A stretch of 64,000 bases of DNA from JAZKDW01 sp040387375. Lineage in GTDB: Bacteria; Pseudomonadota; Gammaproteobacteria; Burkholderiales; Burkholderiaceae_D. The DNA lies in NCBI GenBank assembly GCA_040387375.1, contig JAZKDW010000015.1:124001-188000 (forward strand), given 5' to 3'. The notes under the pieces are model-generated. The model did not search any database. It was not told where the DNA came from and was given only the letters and a program-made list of their open reading frames with translations. Shown in pieces: positions 15,675 to 25,034 of the stretch; the first letter of the stretch is position 1; every line of letters starts with the position of its first letter. Made by a program: the position numbers and the translations under genes.

Positions 15675-16745
15675 CTACCTGGACACGGCGCCGGAAAGTC
15701 TTTCTACCTGCTGCCATGCGGCATCGGCGATATGGCGGGAACGCTTGCCGGTTTCCAGCGCTTCCGGGCTGGATGCATTGCCGTCCAGCGCGCGTTTCAC
15801 GATGCCCTGCAGGATGGCGGCCAGACGGAACATGCCGAAGGCCATGTGAAACTCCCACTCCGCAGCATCGATGCCGTCGCGCCCGCTGCGCTGGCAATAC
15901 TGTTGCAGGTACTCGGCTTCGCCCGGAATGCCAAGCGCTGCCAGATCCTGTCCGGCCATGCCGCGAAACTGCCCGGCGGTCAGGCGCCACGACATCAGGT
16001 GATACGAAAGATCGGCCAGCGGATGGCCCAGGGTCGACAGTTCCCAATCCAGCACCGCGAGGATGCGCGGTTCGACCGGATCGAACATCAGGTTGTCGAT
16101 GCGGAAGTCGCCATGCACGATGGCGCTGTCGTCACCGGGCGGAACATTATCCGGCAGCCATTCGATCAGGCGTTCCATGGAATCGATGCGCTCGGTTTCA
16201 GACGCCCGGTACTGCCGCGACCAGCGCGCGATCTGGCGTTGCAGATAGTTGCCGGGCTTGCCGTAATCGGCGAGACCGAGCGCCTGGTAATCGACCCGGT
16301 GCAGCGCGGCGATCACACGATTGATCTCGTCCCAGATGGCGCGGCGCTGCCCGGGATTCATGCCGGGAAGGGCCGGATCCTGGAACAGCCGGCCGTTTAC
16401 ATATTCCATCACATAAAAAGGCGTGCCGATGACGTGCGGGTCGTCGCAAAAACAATATGCGCGTGCCACCGGCACCTCGGACCCATGCAGCGCGCGGATG
16501 ATGCGGTATTCGCGATCGACCGCGTGCGCCGACTGCAGCAGCTCGCCGCCCGGCTTCTTGCGCATCACATAACGCTGGTCCCCTCGGCTGAGCAGGAAAG
16601 TGGGATTGGACTGGCCGCCACTCAACACCGCGACGTCAAAGCGCCCAGTGTAGCCTTCCAGATTCGCACGCAGCCAGGCATCGAGAGCAGCTTCATCAAA
16701 GCCATGCCGGTGCGTGGATCCCGGGGTCACATCACGCTCAGTCAT
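15675..16745 (-). CDS. APH-family phosphotransferase (putative 4-hydroxyacyl-CoA kinase)
   Basis: This 356-residue protein has the aminoglycoside/choline-kinase fold: catalytic HGDFRIDNLMFD (Brenner motif HxDxxxxN) and the metal-binding aspartate in VLDWELSTLG. Genes of this subgroup sit beside acyl-CoA dehydrogenases and match the N-terminal kinase domain of ACAD10/11, so it probably phosphorylates a hydroxyacyl-CoA, not an antibiotic. It is the first gene of the minus-strand transcript, 44 nt before the dehydrogenase, with a GntR-type operator about 75 bp upstream of its start. Confidence 0.85.
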   Translation of the reverse strand: MTERDVTPGSTHRHGFDEAALDAWLRANLEGYTGRFDVAVLSGGQSNPTFLLSRGDQRYVMRKKPGGELLQSAHAVDREYRIIRALHGSEVPVARAYCFCDDPHVIGTPFYVMEYVNGRLFQDPALPGMNPGQRRAIWDEINRVIAALHRVDYQALGLADYGKPGNYLQRQIARWSRQYRASETERIDSMERLIEWLPDNVPPGDDSAIVHGDFRIDNLMFDPVEPRILAVLDWELSTLGHPLADLSYHLMSWRLTAGQFRGMAGQDLAALGIPGEAEYLQQYCQRSGRDGIDAAEWEFHMAFGMFRLAAILQGIVKRALDGNASSPEALETGKRSRHIADAAWQQVERLSGAVSR

Positions 16746-16818
16746 GATGGAAACCCTGAACGGAACCCAGTGTGCCTGCGCGGGAAATTTCTTTTACTTC
16801 CATGGCTTGCTCCATTTT

Positions 16819-16838
16819 ATTGTCCAACAATTGACTGA
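16819..16838. promoter_or_regulatory. Putative GntR/FCD operator, site 2
   Basis: An exact copy of the 20-bp block at 4957-4976, with core TTGTCCAACAA at 16820-16830. It lies between the divergent kinase gene (start 16745) and CoA-transferase gene (start 16974) and could control both. It links this locus to the regulator encoded at 5004-5786. Confidence 0.75.
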
Positions 16839-16973
16839 GGTGAATTTTAGCATTACATTAAGGCGACGCCAACAAACGCTCTACCGATGTTGCCACCTTT
16901 GGAATTTCTGAACGAGACGATTGCCAATGAACTTAATGATCGATAAAACGAAAGCGAATCACGGGACACCCGC

Positions 16974-18203
16974 ATGGCTGGACTGAAGTCGCTGGCGGGA
17001 CTCCGCGTACTCGATTTTTCCAAGGTCCTCGCCGGGCCGCTCTGCGCGCAGTATCTTGGAGACATGGGTGCGGACGTCATCAAGATGGAGCCGGCCGACG
17101 CCGGCGACGACACCCGGCGTTATCCGCCCTTCCACCGGCAAGACGATGACGCCGACGGCACTGTCTTCCTGAGCGTCAACCGGAACAAGCGCAGCCTTGC
17201 GCTGGACCTGAAGACCGATGCCGGACGTGCCATCTGCCACCGGCTCGCGATGTCGGCCGACGTGGTCATCGAAAGTTACGGCCCCGGGGTCGCCGAACGC
17301 CTCGGTCTCGACCACACCACCCTGATCGCACTCAATCCGCGCCTCATCCATTGCAGCATCTCGGGCTACGGCAGCACCGGACCGATGAAAGAAGGCAAGG
17401 GCTACGACGCCGTGCTGCAAGCGTTTTCGGGCATGATTTCCATCACCGGCGAGCGCGGCGGGGACGCCGTGCGCAGCCCGTTTTCCCCGGTCGACCAGGG
17501 TACCGGACTGCATGCGCTGGTCGGCATCTTCGCCGGCCTGCTCGAACGGTCACACACCGGGCGCGGCATGCGCGTCGAGGCCAACCTGTTCGACACCTCG
17601 GTGGGCTTTCTCGGTTATATCCTGCAAGGTTACTGGAAAGACGGCCGCGAGCCGGAAAGGCCCGGCTCCTCGCACGACTCGCTCTGCCCCTACCAGGTGT
17701 TTTCCACCCGCGACAAACCGATGCTGCTGGGCGTGGCCAACGATGCGCTCTGGCGCAAGTTCTGCGTGGTGGCGCAGGCCACCGATCTGGCCGGCGATCC
17801 GCGCTTTGCGACCAATGCGCTGCGCGTGACGCATCGCCAGGAAACGGTGTCCGCGGTGGCGGCAGTGCTGTCGCAACGCGACCGGGACGACTGGATCGCC
17901 GCGCTCTCCGCGGCCGGCATTCCGGGCTCGCCGGTCAATACGCTGGGCGAGATGGTGGCGCATCCGCATACGACCGCGTCCGGCATTGTGCAGCGTTATG
18001 AACATCCCGCCTACGGTGTGCTCAACGCCGTGGCGCAGCCAGTGAAATTCGACGGTGCGCGCGCCGAGGTGGGCCGTGCGCCACCGCTGCTGGGCCAGCA
18101 CACGCTCGAGATCCTGCTGGAAGCGGGTTACTCGCGCGCCGAACTGGACAGCTTCATCGCGGCGAAAGTGATTTATGCGTCGACGAGCAAAAGCACGACT
18201 TGA
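16974..18203 (+). CDS. CaiB/BaiF family III CoA-transferase
   Basis: This 409-residue protein has the family start LAGLRVLDFSKVLAGPLCAQYLGDMGADVIK and the middle segment with DQGTGLHALVGIFAGLLERSHTGRG, where family III enzymes hold the catalytic aspartate. It would transfer CoA to the pathway acid. It starts a plus-strand transcript opposite the kinase and is followed by a Bug protein gene. The Shine-Dalgarno is weak. Confidence 0.88.
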   Translation: MAGLKSLAGLRVLDFSKVLAGPLCAQYLGDMGADVIKMEPADAGDDTRRYPPFHRQDDDADGTVFLSVNRNKRSLALDLKTDAGRAICHRLAMSADVVIESYGPGVAERLGLDHTTLIALNPRLIHCSISGYGSTGPMKEGKGYDAVLQAFSGMISITGERGGDAVRSPFSPVDQGTGLHALVGIFAGLLERSHTGRGMRVEANLFDTSVGFLGYILQGYWKDGREPERPGSSHDSLCPYQVFSTRDKPMLLGVANDALWRKFCVVAQATDLAGDPRFATNALRVTHRQETVSAVAAVLSQRDRDDWIAALSAAGIPGSPVNTLGEMVAHPHTTASGIVQRYEHPAYGVLNAVAQPVKFDGARAEVGRAPPLLGQHTLEILLEAGYSRAELDSFIAAKVIYASTSKSTT

Positions 18204-18243
18204 TTTTTTTACCTGCAACCTAAATAAGATAGGAGACTTCCCG

Positions 18244-19215
18244 ATGATCCGCCATATTTTCAAGCATGGGCTTTTGCTCATCTCGCTACTTTTTTCCGCC
18301 ACGGTTAATGCGCAGGAGTGGCCGTCGGCAAAACCGATCCGCATCGTGATTGCTTTCGGGCCGGGATCGGCGAGCGACATTTTCGCCCGCCTGATCGGCG
18401 ACCAGTTGCAGAAGGCGCTAGGTCAGACGGTGCTGGTCGAGGCCAAGCCGGGCGCGGCCGGTCAGATCGCGGCCGACCATGTCGCCAAATCGCCGGCCGA
18501 CGGTTACACCCTGTTCGTCACGACCAATACAACCCATTCCGCCAATCCGTACCTGTTCAAGAAGCTGAGCTACGATCCGATCAAGGATTTCACGCCGATC
18601 ACCCGCTTCGGCTACTTCCCGTTCCTGTTGCTGGTGGATGGAAAGCTGCCCATCAATAACGTGCAGGAGCTGATCGCCTACGGCAAGGCGAATCCGCAAA
18701 AAATAAGCTATGCATACACCAGCAGCGCCGGCCAGATCGCCGCCGCCTCACTGAGCAATGCGACGAAGATGGGTGCGGTAGGCGCGGCATTCAAGGCCGC
18801 ACCGCAGGCGCTGACCGCCGTCGCCGGCGGGCAGGTCACCTTCACCGTAATCGACTTCGCGACCAGCCAGCCGTTCATCAAATCGGGCCGCCTGCGGGCG
18901 CTGGCGGTGACCCCGGATGTCCGCACGGCGCTGGCGCCGGAACTGCCGACGCTCAGGGAAGCGGCGGGCCTCAAGGAATTCGGCCTGGTGGCATGGCAAG
19001 GCATATTCGGCCCAGCCAACATGCCGCCGCACATCGTCGAGCGGCTCAATACCGAGATCCTGAAAATCATCACGCCAAAAGAAATGCAGGAGAAGATGTT
19101 TGCCATGGGATCGGAACCGGCGCCCGCAGGCCCGGCCGAATTCAGCACCTTCGTGAAGAGCCAGCTGAGCGTCTGGGAACGGCAGATCAAGAACTCGGGC
19201 ATGGAACCCGAGTAA
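18244..19215 (+). CDS. Bug/TctC-type substrate-binding protein
   Basis: This 323-residue periplasmic protein has a signal peptide (MIRHIFKHGLLLISLLFSA, cleaved near TVNA/QEW, residue 23) and the Bug motifs KPIRIVIAFGPGSASDIFAR. AGGAGA precedes ATG 18244. It is the second of three Bug proteins in the window and again lacks TctAB partners nearby. It probably shares a substrate class with the preceding CoA-transferase. It converges on the IclR gene with an 8-nt gap. Confidence 0.9.
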   Translation: MIRHIFKHGLLLISLLFSATVNAQEWPSAKPIRIVIAFGPGSASDIFARLIGDQLQKALGQTVLVEAKPGAAGQIAADHVAKSPADGYTLFVTTNTTHSANPYLFKKLSYDPIKDFTPITRFGYFPFLLLVDGKLPINNVQELIAYGKANPQKISYAYTSSAGQIAAASLSNATKMGAVGAAFKAAPQALTAVAGGQVTFTVIDFATSQPFIKSGRLRALAVTPDVRTALAPELPTLREAAGLKEFGLVAWQGIFGPANMPPHIVERLNTEILKIITPKEMQEKMFAMGSEPAPAGPAEFSTFVKSQLSVWERQIKNSGMEPE

Positions 19216-19223
19216 AGGGATTT

Positions 19224-20051
19224 TTACTTTCCCGGCTTGGGCCAGTCGCCGCGGAAACCCAGAATCCGGGAAATCTCCTTGGCGCCCTCGACCGCCGCCA
19301 CCTCGACCGCCGGCAGATGCCCGGCGATGCGCGTGGTCGGCCCGCCGATGCTGACAGCCGCGGCGACATGGCCGTCAGCATCGAAGATCGGCGCGGCGAC
19401 GGCGATGACGCCGGCTACCGTGCCGCTGTCGACCGTGCTGACACCACGCTTTCTCACCTCTTTCAGACTGGCCGTCAACGCCCGTCGCGATGTCACTGTT
19501 TTTGGGGTCAGCGGTGCAAACTGGAAGCTGTCGATCAGCGGCTTCAGTTCAACTTCCGGCAGGTAGGCCAGCATCGCGCGGCCGCTGCCGGTGGCATAGG
19601 CGGGTTTCTGCGAACCGAGTTTCACGCTGAAGCGCAACCAGTTGTCGGTCTCCACAACCGCAACGTATTGGCAGAACTGGCGATCGGGTGTGAGCATCGC
19701 GAGATAGCAGGTTTCGCCGGTGCGCTGGGACAAGCCCTGCAGTATGCCTTTTGCGCAATTGGGAAAATTGCGCCGTGGGCTTTCCGCCATTGTTGCGCCT
19801 AACAGAACCGCTTCCGGACCGAGCCGGTAAACGCCGCCATCGCTGCTGAGGTAACTGGCGCCTTCGAGCACCTTAAGCATGGTGAACAGCGTGGTCTTGG
19901 GCAAGCCCAGGCCTTGGCACAGCTGCGACAGCGTTTGCCCTTCCGGATGGGCGCCCAGACTGGCGAACACCTGCACCAGGCGCAGGATGGAGCGCGGGCC
20001 GCTGAGCGGCGCGCTGTTTGGGTCGGGGAGGTTCAACATGGCCGGTGTCAT
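19224..20051 (-). CDS. IclR-family transcriptional regulator
   Basis: This 275-residue regulator has an N-terminal winged helix (SILRLVQVFASLGAHPEG, then LSQLCQGLGLPKTTLFTMLKVL) and a C-terminal effector domain with YATGSGRAMLAYLP and the GTVAGVIAVAAPIFD motif. It starts 7 nt after the thiolase-like gene stop and is the last gene of the minus-strand operon 27495-19224, so it probably controls its own operon. ATG 20051 (MTPAMLNLP) was chosen because upstream in-frame sequence is inside the thiolase-like gene; ATG 20039 is possible. Confidence 0.88.
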   Translation of the reverse strand: MTPAMLNLPDPNSAPLSGPRSILRLVQVFASLGAHPEGQTLSQLCQGLGLPKTTLFTMLKVLEGASYLSSDGGVYRLGPEAVLLGATMAESPRRNFPNCAKGILQGLSQRTGETCYLAMLTPDRQFCQYVAVVETDNWLRFSVKLGSQKPAYATGSGRAMLAYLPEVELKPLIDSFQFAPLTPKTVTSRRALTASLKEVRKRGVSTVDSGTVAGVIAVAAPIFDADGHVAAAVSIGGPTTRIAGHLPAVEVAAVEGAKEISRILGFRGDWPKPGK

Positions 20052-20058
20052 TTCGAAT

Positions 20059-21540
20059 TCAGGCAGGGGTGAACACTGTACCTTCCATGGCGATACCCGC
20101 GCCACAGAATTCCGCAGTTTCCAGACGCTGCACCAGCGCCGGATCCGCGCTCCATGCCAGCGCACGGCAACCGGTTTCGGTATCGGCCAGCACCAGCGCG
20201 CGCGGCGCCTGGTTTTTGTCATGCACGACGGTATAACCGGCCACCACAGCGCGGCCGTGGAAGGCATCGGTCACCTCTTTCGTCGCCAGCAGCCGCGCCG
20301 TGTCCGCCGTCACATCTTCGAACGCGTAGCCGCCCTCGCCGGGCGCGCTCGACCACAAGCCGAATCCCTGCTTGGTGAGTATCCCCGACACCGAGGCAAC
20401 CAGTCCGCTTCGTCCGCGGCCCTCGCGGATCAGCTGCGCCATGCGGCAGGTCGCCTGCAGCACGTAGTTGTTGAAAGGCCCGCCGGCAAATGGCATGCCC
20501 CCGGTAACCGTCAGGTCCCGCTCCAGTGCAAGGCCCAGCTCCTCCGCATAGCTTGCCACTGCAATCGGAAAACAGCTGTACAGGTCGACCAGGTCGAGTT
20601 GGGACACATCGACGCCACCGGCTGCCAGCACGGCGCGGCCAGCCAGGCGCGCGCCGATGCAGCTAGCCAGGTCGGCGCGAGCGGACACCGGCGTCATGTG
20701 GCCGGATTCCGAACTCGCCCTTGCATACACCCATCTGGCGCGCGGAATGCCCAGCGCTTGCGCCTTGCCCGCCGAGCACAGGAGCAGCGCGGCCGCCTGA
20801 TCCACGTTCCATGTCGCACAATGCAGGCGGGTGTACGGAAAAGCCTGCATCGGATTGTGCTCGGAAACATCGCTGATGTCGGTGGCGCTGAGCGGCTGTC
20901 GCCGCCATGCGTCCGGGTTGCCGGCCGCGACTTCGGAAAAGCGCTGATATAAGGTACCGAGCCGCCGCCTGTGTTCGTCGACGGTCCAGCCCTTTTTCGC
21001 GCGCCAGGCCGATTCGAGGATCGCGTAGAGCGCCACCGGCATCTTGATGCCGGCGCTAGCTTCGGCTGGATGAAGAAGTGTGTCGTCCGGCTCAAGGCTG
21101 ATGTCGGGTGTGTCGTCCTGCTGTCTTTCACCGGCTCGCTGGCCGGCTTGACGGGCGCGCAGAATGCGGTAACCGGTGTCGGCGCCGGCAACAAGCGCCG
21201 AGTCGATTTCGCCGGCGGCGATGCGGCCGCAGGCATCGGCGATCAGGGACTGCTGCAGCACACCGACGCTGGCCAGCACCGTGGTGGCCGAATCGGCGCC
21301 TATGGCGCGCGCGATCTCGCCGCCCGGATTGCGGTAGCGCCAGCGCCCCTTCGGCAAGGCGATGCATCCGACGCCCGCCAGTGCCTGCGCACTGCCTGCA
21401 TCGGCGCCAGCCCGCCGCACCGCCTCCAGCATCAGGTCCATCGGCTCGCGGCCGCGCGTCAGGTCGTCTTCACGCTGCATGCAGGTGCCGATCCCCACCA
21501 GCACCGGCTGGCGCGGATCGATGTGTTCCGATGCGATCAT
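20059..21540 (-). CDS. Thiolase-like acetyl-CoA acetyltransferase (TLP1/SCP2-type), paralogue
   Basis: This 493-residue protein is a close paralogue of the 7394-8860 product: GGMPFAGGPFNNYV, DLYSCFPIAVASYAEELG, HNPMQAFPYTR and the C-terminal extension are shared. As in that protein, the normal nucleophile-cysteine segment reads LASVGVLQQSLIADA without a cysteine. Its start overlaps the upstream Bug stop by ATGA. It probably works on CoA esters made by the ligase at 25852-27495. Confidence 0.85.
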   Translation of the reverse strand: MIASEHIDPRQPVLVGIGTCMQREDDLTRGREPMDLMLEAVRRAGADAGSAQALAGVGCIALPKGRWRYRNPGGEIARAIGADSATTVLASVGVLQQSLIADACGRIAAGEIDSALVAGADTGYRILRARQAGQRAGERQQDDTPDISLEPDDTLLHPAEASAGIKMPVALYAILESAWRAKKGWTVDEHRRRLGTLYQRFSEVAAGNPDAWRRQPLSATDISDVSEHNPMQAFPYTRLHCATWNVDQAAALLLCSAGKAQALGIPRARWVYARASSESGHMTPVSARADLASCIGARLAGRAVLAAGGVDVSQLDLVDLYSCFPIAVASYAEELGLALERDLTVTGGMPFAGGPFNNYVLQATCRMAQLIREGRGRSGLVASVSGILTKQGFGLWSSAPGEGGYAFEDVTADTARLLATKEVTDAFHGRAVVAGYTVVHDKNQAPRALVLADTETGCRALAWSADPALVQRLETAEFCGAGIAMEGTVFTPA

Positions 21541-22520
21541 TCAGGCTGAATGCCGGCGTCAGCCACCTTGCGTCCCCACACTTCCAGCTGGCGCTTGACC
21601 AGTACGCTGAACGTTGCGGCATCGGAGGGCGTCGGCTCGGCGCCGGCGGCCAGGATCCGGTTGCGGACTTCTGGCTTGGCCATGATTTGCATCAGGGTGG
21701 CGGACAGCTTGTCCGACACTTCCTTAGGCATGCCGGCCGGACCGAACAAACCGGTCCATGCGGCGAGGTCGAAATCGCGCAGGCCCAAAGTTTCCTCTAT
21801 GGTTGGCAGATCGCGCGCCAGGCCGGTGCGTTTGGATGTGGTGACCGCAAGGGCACGCAGCCGGCCCGATTGCAGATGCGGCCGGGCCGACGCCAGGTCG
21901 ACCACCAGGAACTGTGCCTGGCCGCCGATGACATCGGTCATGGCCTGGGGGCTGCTTTTGTAAGGCACGCCGGTGGCCTCGAGCTTCTCGAGACGGTTCA
22001 GCGCCGCCGCCGGAATCTGCACGGCTGGCGTGCCGTAGGCGTAATTGAGCTTGCCTTTGTTGGCGTGCGCGTACGCTACCAGTTCTTTTGGCGTGCGCAC
22101 CGGCAGGTTGGCATCGACCGCCAGAATGAACGGGAAGTAGGCGATGCCGCCAATCGGCGTGAAGTCGGCGATCGGGTCGTAAGGCAGCTTTTTGAAGATG
22201 TGCGGGTTGACCGAATGCGAGGAGTTGGAGGTCAGGAAAAGCGTGTAGCCGTCGGCCGGCGCCCGCGCCGCCGCGCTAGCGGCGATCTGCGCCGAGGCGC
22301 CGGGCCGGTTATCGACGATGAAGGACTGGCCCAGCGCCACACGGAATTCCTCGGCAATCATGCGCGCCAGGATGTCAGTGCCGCTGCCGGGGCCGAAACC
22401 GATGATGATCTTCACCGGCTTGTTGGGATAAACATCTTGCGCGTGAACGGATTGCGCAACACCAGTGAATGCGATGGCGGATGCCAGCATCGCGAGGGTT
22501 CGGGTGAATATGTGTTTCAT
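21537..22520 (-). CDS. Bug/TctC-type substrate-binding protein
   Basis: This 327-residue protein has a signal peptide (MKHIFTRTLAMLASAIAFTG, cleaved near residue 27, VHA/QD) and the Bug signature YPNKPVKIIIGFGPGSGTDI. A GAGAGAGG Shine-Dalgarno precedes ATG 22520. It is the third Bug protein here, and lies between a CoA-transferase and the thiolase-like gene. No TctAB genes are near, so it may use permeases encoded elsewhere. Confidence 0.9.
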   Translation of the reverse strand: MKHIFTRTLAMLASAIAFTGVAQSVHAQDVYPNKPVKIIIGFGPGSGTDILARMIAEEFRVALGQSFIVDNRPGASAQIAASAAARAPADGYTLFLTSNSSHSVNPHIFKKLPYDPIADFTPIGGIAYFPFILAVDANLPVRTPKELVAYAHANKGKLNYAYGTPAVQIPAAALNRLEKLEATGVPYKSSPQAMTDVIGGQAQFLVVDLASARPHLQSGRLRALAVTTSKRTGLARDLPTIEETLGLRDFDLAAWTGLFGPAGMPKEVSDKLSATLMQIMAKPEVRNRILAAGAEPTPSDAATFSVLVKRQLEVWGRKVADAGIQPE

Positions 22521-22574
22521 GTCTGCCTCTCTCTTTGTAATGGATGATATTTGTTGCTGCAAAGCTGCTTGAAA

Positions 22575-23792
22575 TCATTCCTTCGCGGTGCCGACCGCCC
22601 CGCTGGCGACCAGGTCGGCCGCCTGCGCATCGTCATAACCGAGTTCGCTCAATATTTCCAGACTGTGCTCGCCCAGGCGCGGCGCCGGCCGCCGCCAGGC
22701 GATGGGTTCGCCGTCCACCAGCCAGGGCAGGCGCACCAGCGGAACGCCCGCGGAATCGATGAAGGTGCCGCGCTCCCTGGCGATCTCGCTCACGACGGCC
22801 TCTTCCAGGCCGCTCACGCGTGTCACCGGCACGCCGGCGGCGGTCAGGCGGGCGATCCAGGTGTCGACATCGTGCAAGGCAAGTATGTCGTTGAGTGCGC
22901 TTTCCAGCGCCTTGAGGTTGCTGCTGCGCGAACTGACGGTCGCGAAGCGTTGGTCCGCGGCCAGCGCCGGCGCTTCCAATGCGCGCAACACGGACTCCCA
23001 CAGGCGCTGGCTGGGCGCGGCAATCAGGAGCTCGGCATCGCGCGCGCGATAGCACTGGTAAGGGGCTGCGATCGGGTTGCCCGAACCGGCCTTCGGTGGC
23101 CGTTCGCCGGTCAGCCTGGCGGCCGTGGCCTGGTATGGAATGACACTGAAGGCCGTGTCCACCAGCGCAGTTTCCAGCGACCCGACCGCTTGTCCTTTAT
23201 GCCGCGCCAGCACGGCGGCGAGCACACCCATTGCAATCCACTGGCCGCTGCCGAGATCGATCAGCGATGGTGCGCAGCGCGCCGGCGGCGAGCCGTCATG
23301 ACCGGTCATCTGCATGATGCCGGTGAAAGCTTGCACCAGCGGGTCGTAGCCGGGCATAACCTTGCCCACCGCACCAGCGCCGAACGCGCTCAGGTCGTAG
23401 TAGAGGAGTTCCGGATTGATTGCGCGCGCCGCCGCCTGGCCGATGCCGATCCGGTCAGCCACACCCGGCCGCATGCTTTGCAGCACCACGTCCGAGCGCG
23501 CGATCAGCGCCATCGCCACTTCGACGCCCTGGCGTTTCTTGAGGTCGATGACCATGCCGCGCTTGCCTGCGCCCACGTGCCGGTGCGCAAGGCTCATGGC
23601 GTCGACGAAGGGCGGCCACGCGCGGGAATCGTCGCCCTCGGGCGGTTCGACCTTGATCACTTCAGCGCCCAGCTGGGCCAAAATCATGGCGCCGTAAGGG
23701 CCCGCCATGTTGGAAGAAAAATCGGCTATCCGCACCCCTGAGAGCGGCTGCAAGGGCGGCGTGCCGGCCTGATGTTGCGAATTATTCGGCAT
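22575..23792 (-). CDS. CaiB/BaiF family III CoA-transferase
   Basis: This 405-residue protein has the family start LSGVRIADFSSNMAGPYGAMILAQLGAEVIKVEPPEGDD and the middle region SLIDLGSGQWIAMGVLAAVLARHKG. It is the second of two adjacent CoA-transferase genes (6-nt gap). Tandem family III genes often encode two subunits of one enzyme, so a heteromer with the 23799-25034 product is possible. Confidence 0.88.
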   Translation of the reverse strand: MPNNSQHQAGTPPLQPLSGVRIADFSSNMAGPYGAMILAQLGAEVIKVEPPEGDDSRAWPPFVDAMSLAHRHVGAGKRGMVIDLKKRQGVEVAMALIARSDVVLQSMRPGVADRIGIGQAAARAINPELLYYDLSAFGAGAVGKVMPGYDPLVQAFTGIMQMTGHDGSPPARCAPSLIDLGSGQWIAMGVLAAVLARHKGQAVGSLETALVDTAFSVIPYQATAARLTGERPPKAGSGNPIAAPYQCYRARDAELLIAAPSQRLWESVLRALEAPALAADQRFATVSSRSSNLKALESALNDILALHDVDTWIARLTAAGVPVTRVSGLEEAVVSEIARERGTFIDSAGVPLVRLPWLVDGEPIAWRRPAPRLGEHSLEILSELGYDDAQAADLVASGAVGTAKE

Positions 23793-23798
23793 GAATCT

Positions 23799-25034
23799 TC
23801 ACTTTCCGGAAAGCGGTTGTCGGGCCAGTACGCCGGCGCCGCGCAGCCGCTCCAGCTCTTCGCTGCCGATGCCCAGGCTTTGCAACAGCGCATCGGCATG
23901 AGCGCCGACTGCGGGTGGCGGGCCCGCGGGGCCGGCAGGCGTGGCGCCGAAATCCACCGGCGTGGCAACACCGTTAAAACCTTCCGGCGCCGTCTGCCCT
24001 TCGGCCACCGGCACGTTGACGAACGCGCCGCAGGCAAGCACCTGCGGATCCTGCAGCAGATCGTCGACCGAGTTGATCGGCGCCCACCACACGTCGTGGC
24101 TGCGGAAGATCTCGGCCCACTCGTCGCGAGTGTGACGCGCAGCAAGGCCATCGATCGCCTCCACCAGCGCCGTCGCATTGCGCCGGCGTTCACGCGGGGT
24201 CACGAAACGCTCGTCGCTGGCCAGCGCCGGCTCGCCCAGGGCTTCGACAATGCCGGGCCAATGGCGCTCCGATTCGGCGCCCACCAGCCAGAACCATTTG
24301 CCGTCGCCGGCGCAGTACGGGTTCATCAGCGGGTTCTGCGGTTTGGTGCGCGGCGGCGGCGGCGCGATCCGGCCCAGGCCGACGCGCGTGGCGACGTCCA
24401 TGCCGATGCTGTAGATGCCGGTACGCAGCAGCGAAGTCGACACCAATTGGCCTTCGCCGCTGCGCTCGCGATGAAACAGCGCGCCCATGATGCCGGCCAC
24501 GGTTGCCATCGCGGTGATGTTGTCGCCCAGGCCGCCCGGCAGGATCGGCGGCACGCCGCCCGGCGGTGTGGCGCGGTCAGCCATGCCGCTGCGGCCGGAA
24601 AAAGCCGCCATGTCGTAGCCGGGCGCGTCGCGGTCCGGCCCTTCCAGGCCGTAGGCGGTCAGGCTGGCATAGACCAGCTTCGGATATTTGGCCACCAGCG
24701 TCGCATGGTCGAGCCCGGCACGCTGCAGGAACTGCGGCCGCATGTTGGTGATGAACACGTCGGCCGTGGCAACCAGGTTTTGCACCAGCGCCATGCCGTC
24801 CGGGTGGTTGACGTCGAGCGCAATGCTTTTCTTGCCGCGGTTGTACAGGTCGAAGGGCGGGCAGCGTTCCTCCTTCGAGCCGGAAAGCGCGCCGAACAGT
24901 TTGCGCATCGGATCGCCGTTGAGCATCTCGATCTTCACGACTTCGGCGCCCCAGTCGGCCAGGATGCCGCCCGCAGCCGGTCCGGCGACCCAGAGTCCCA
25001 TCTCCACCACGCGGATTCCGTTGAGCAGGCTCAT
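23799..25034 (-). CDS. CaiB/BaiF family III CoA-transferase
   Basis: This 411-residue protein starts MSLLNGIRVVEMGLWVAGPA and keeps the LNGDPMRKLFG and PGGLGDNITAMATVAGIMGALFHRERSG segments of the family. ATG 25034 overlaps the enoyl-CoA hydratase stop by ATGA. The open frame continues upstream but only through the hydratase gene. It is probably co-translated with its neighbours and may pair with the next CoA-transferase. Confidence 0.88.
   Translation of the reverse strand: MSLLNGIRVVEMGLWVAGPAAGGILADWGAEVVKIEMLNGDPMRKLFGALSGSKEERCPPFDLYNRGKKSIALDVNHPDGMALVQNLVATADVFITNMRPQFLQRAGLDHATLVAKYPKLVYASLTAYGLEGPDRDAPGYDMAAFSGRSGMADRATPPGGVPPILPGGLGDNITAMATVAGIMGALFHRERSGEGQLVSTSLLRTGIYSIGMDVATRVGLGRIAPPPPRTKPQNPLMNPYCAGDGKWFWLVGAESERHWPGIVEALGEPALASDERFVTPRERRRNATALVEAIDGLAARHTRDEWAEIFRSHDVWWAPINSVDDLLQDPQVLACGAFVNVPVAEGQTAPEGFNGVATPVDFGATPAGPAGPPPAVGAHADALLQSLGIGSEELERLRGAGVLARQPLSGK

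Noticed and set aside
15675..16745. Aminoglycoside resistance kinase
   Set aside because: The APH fold is present, but pairing with an acyl-CoA dehydrogenase and the shared catabolic operator point to an acyl-CoA-related kinase.
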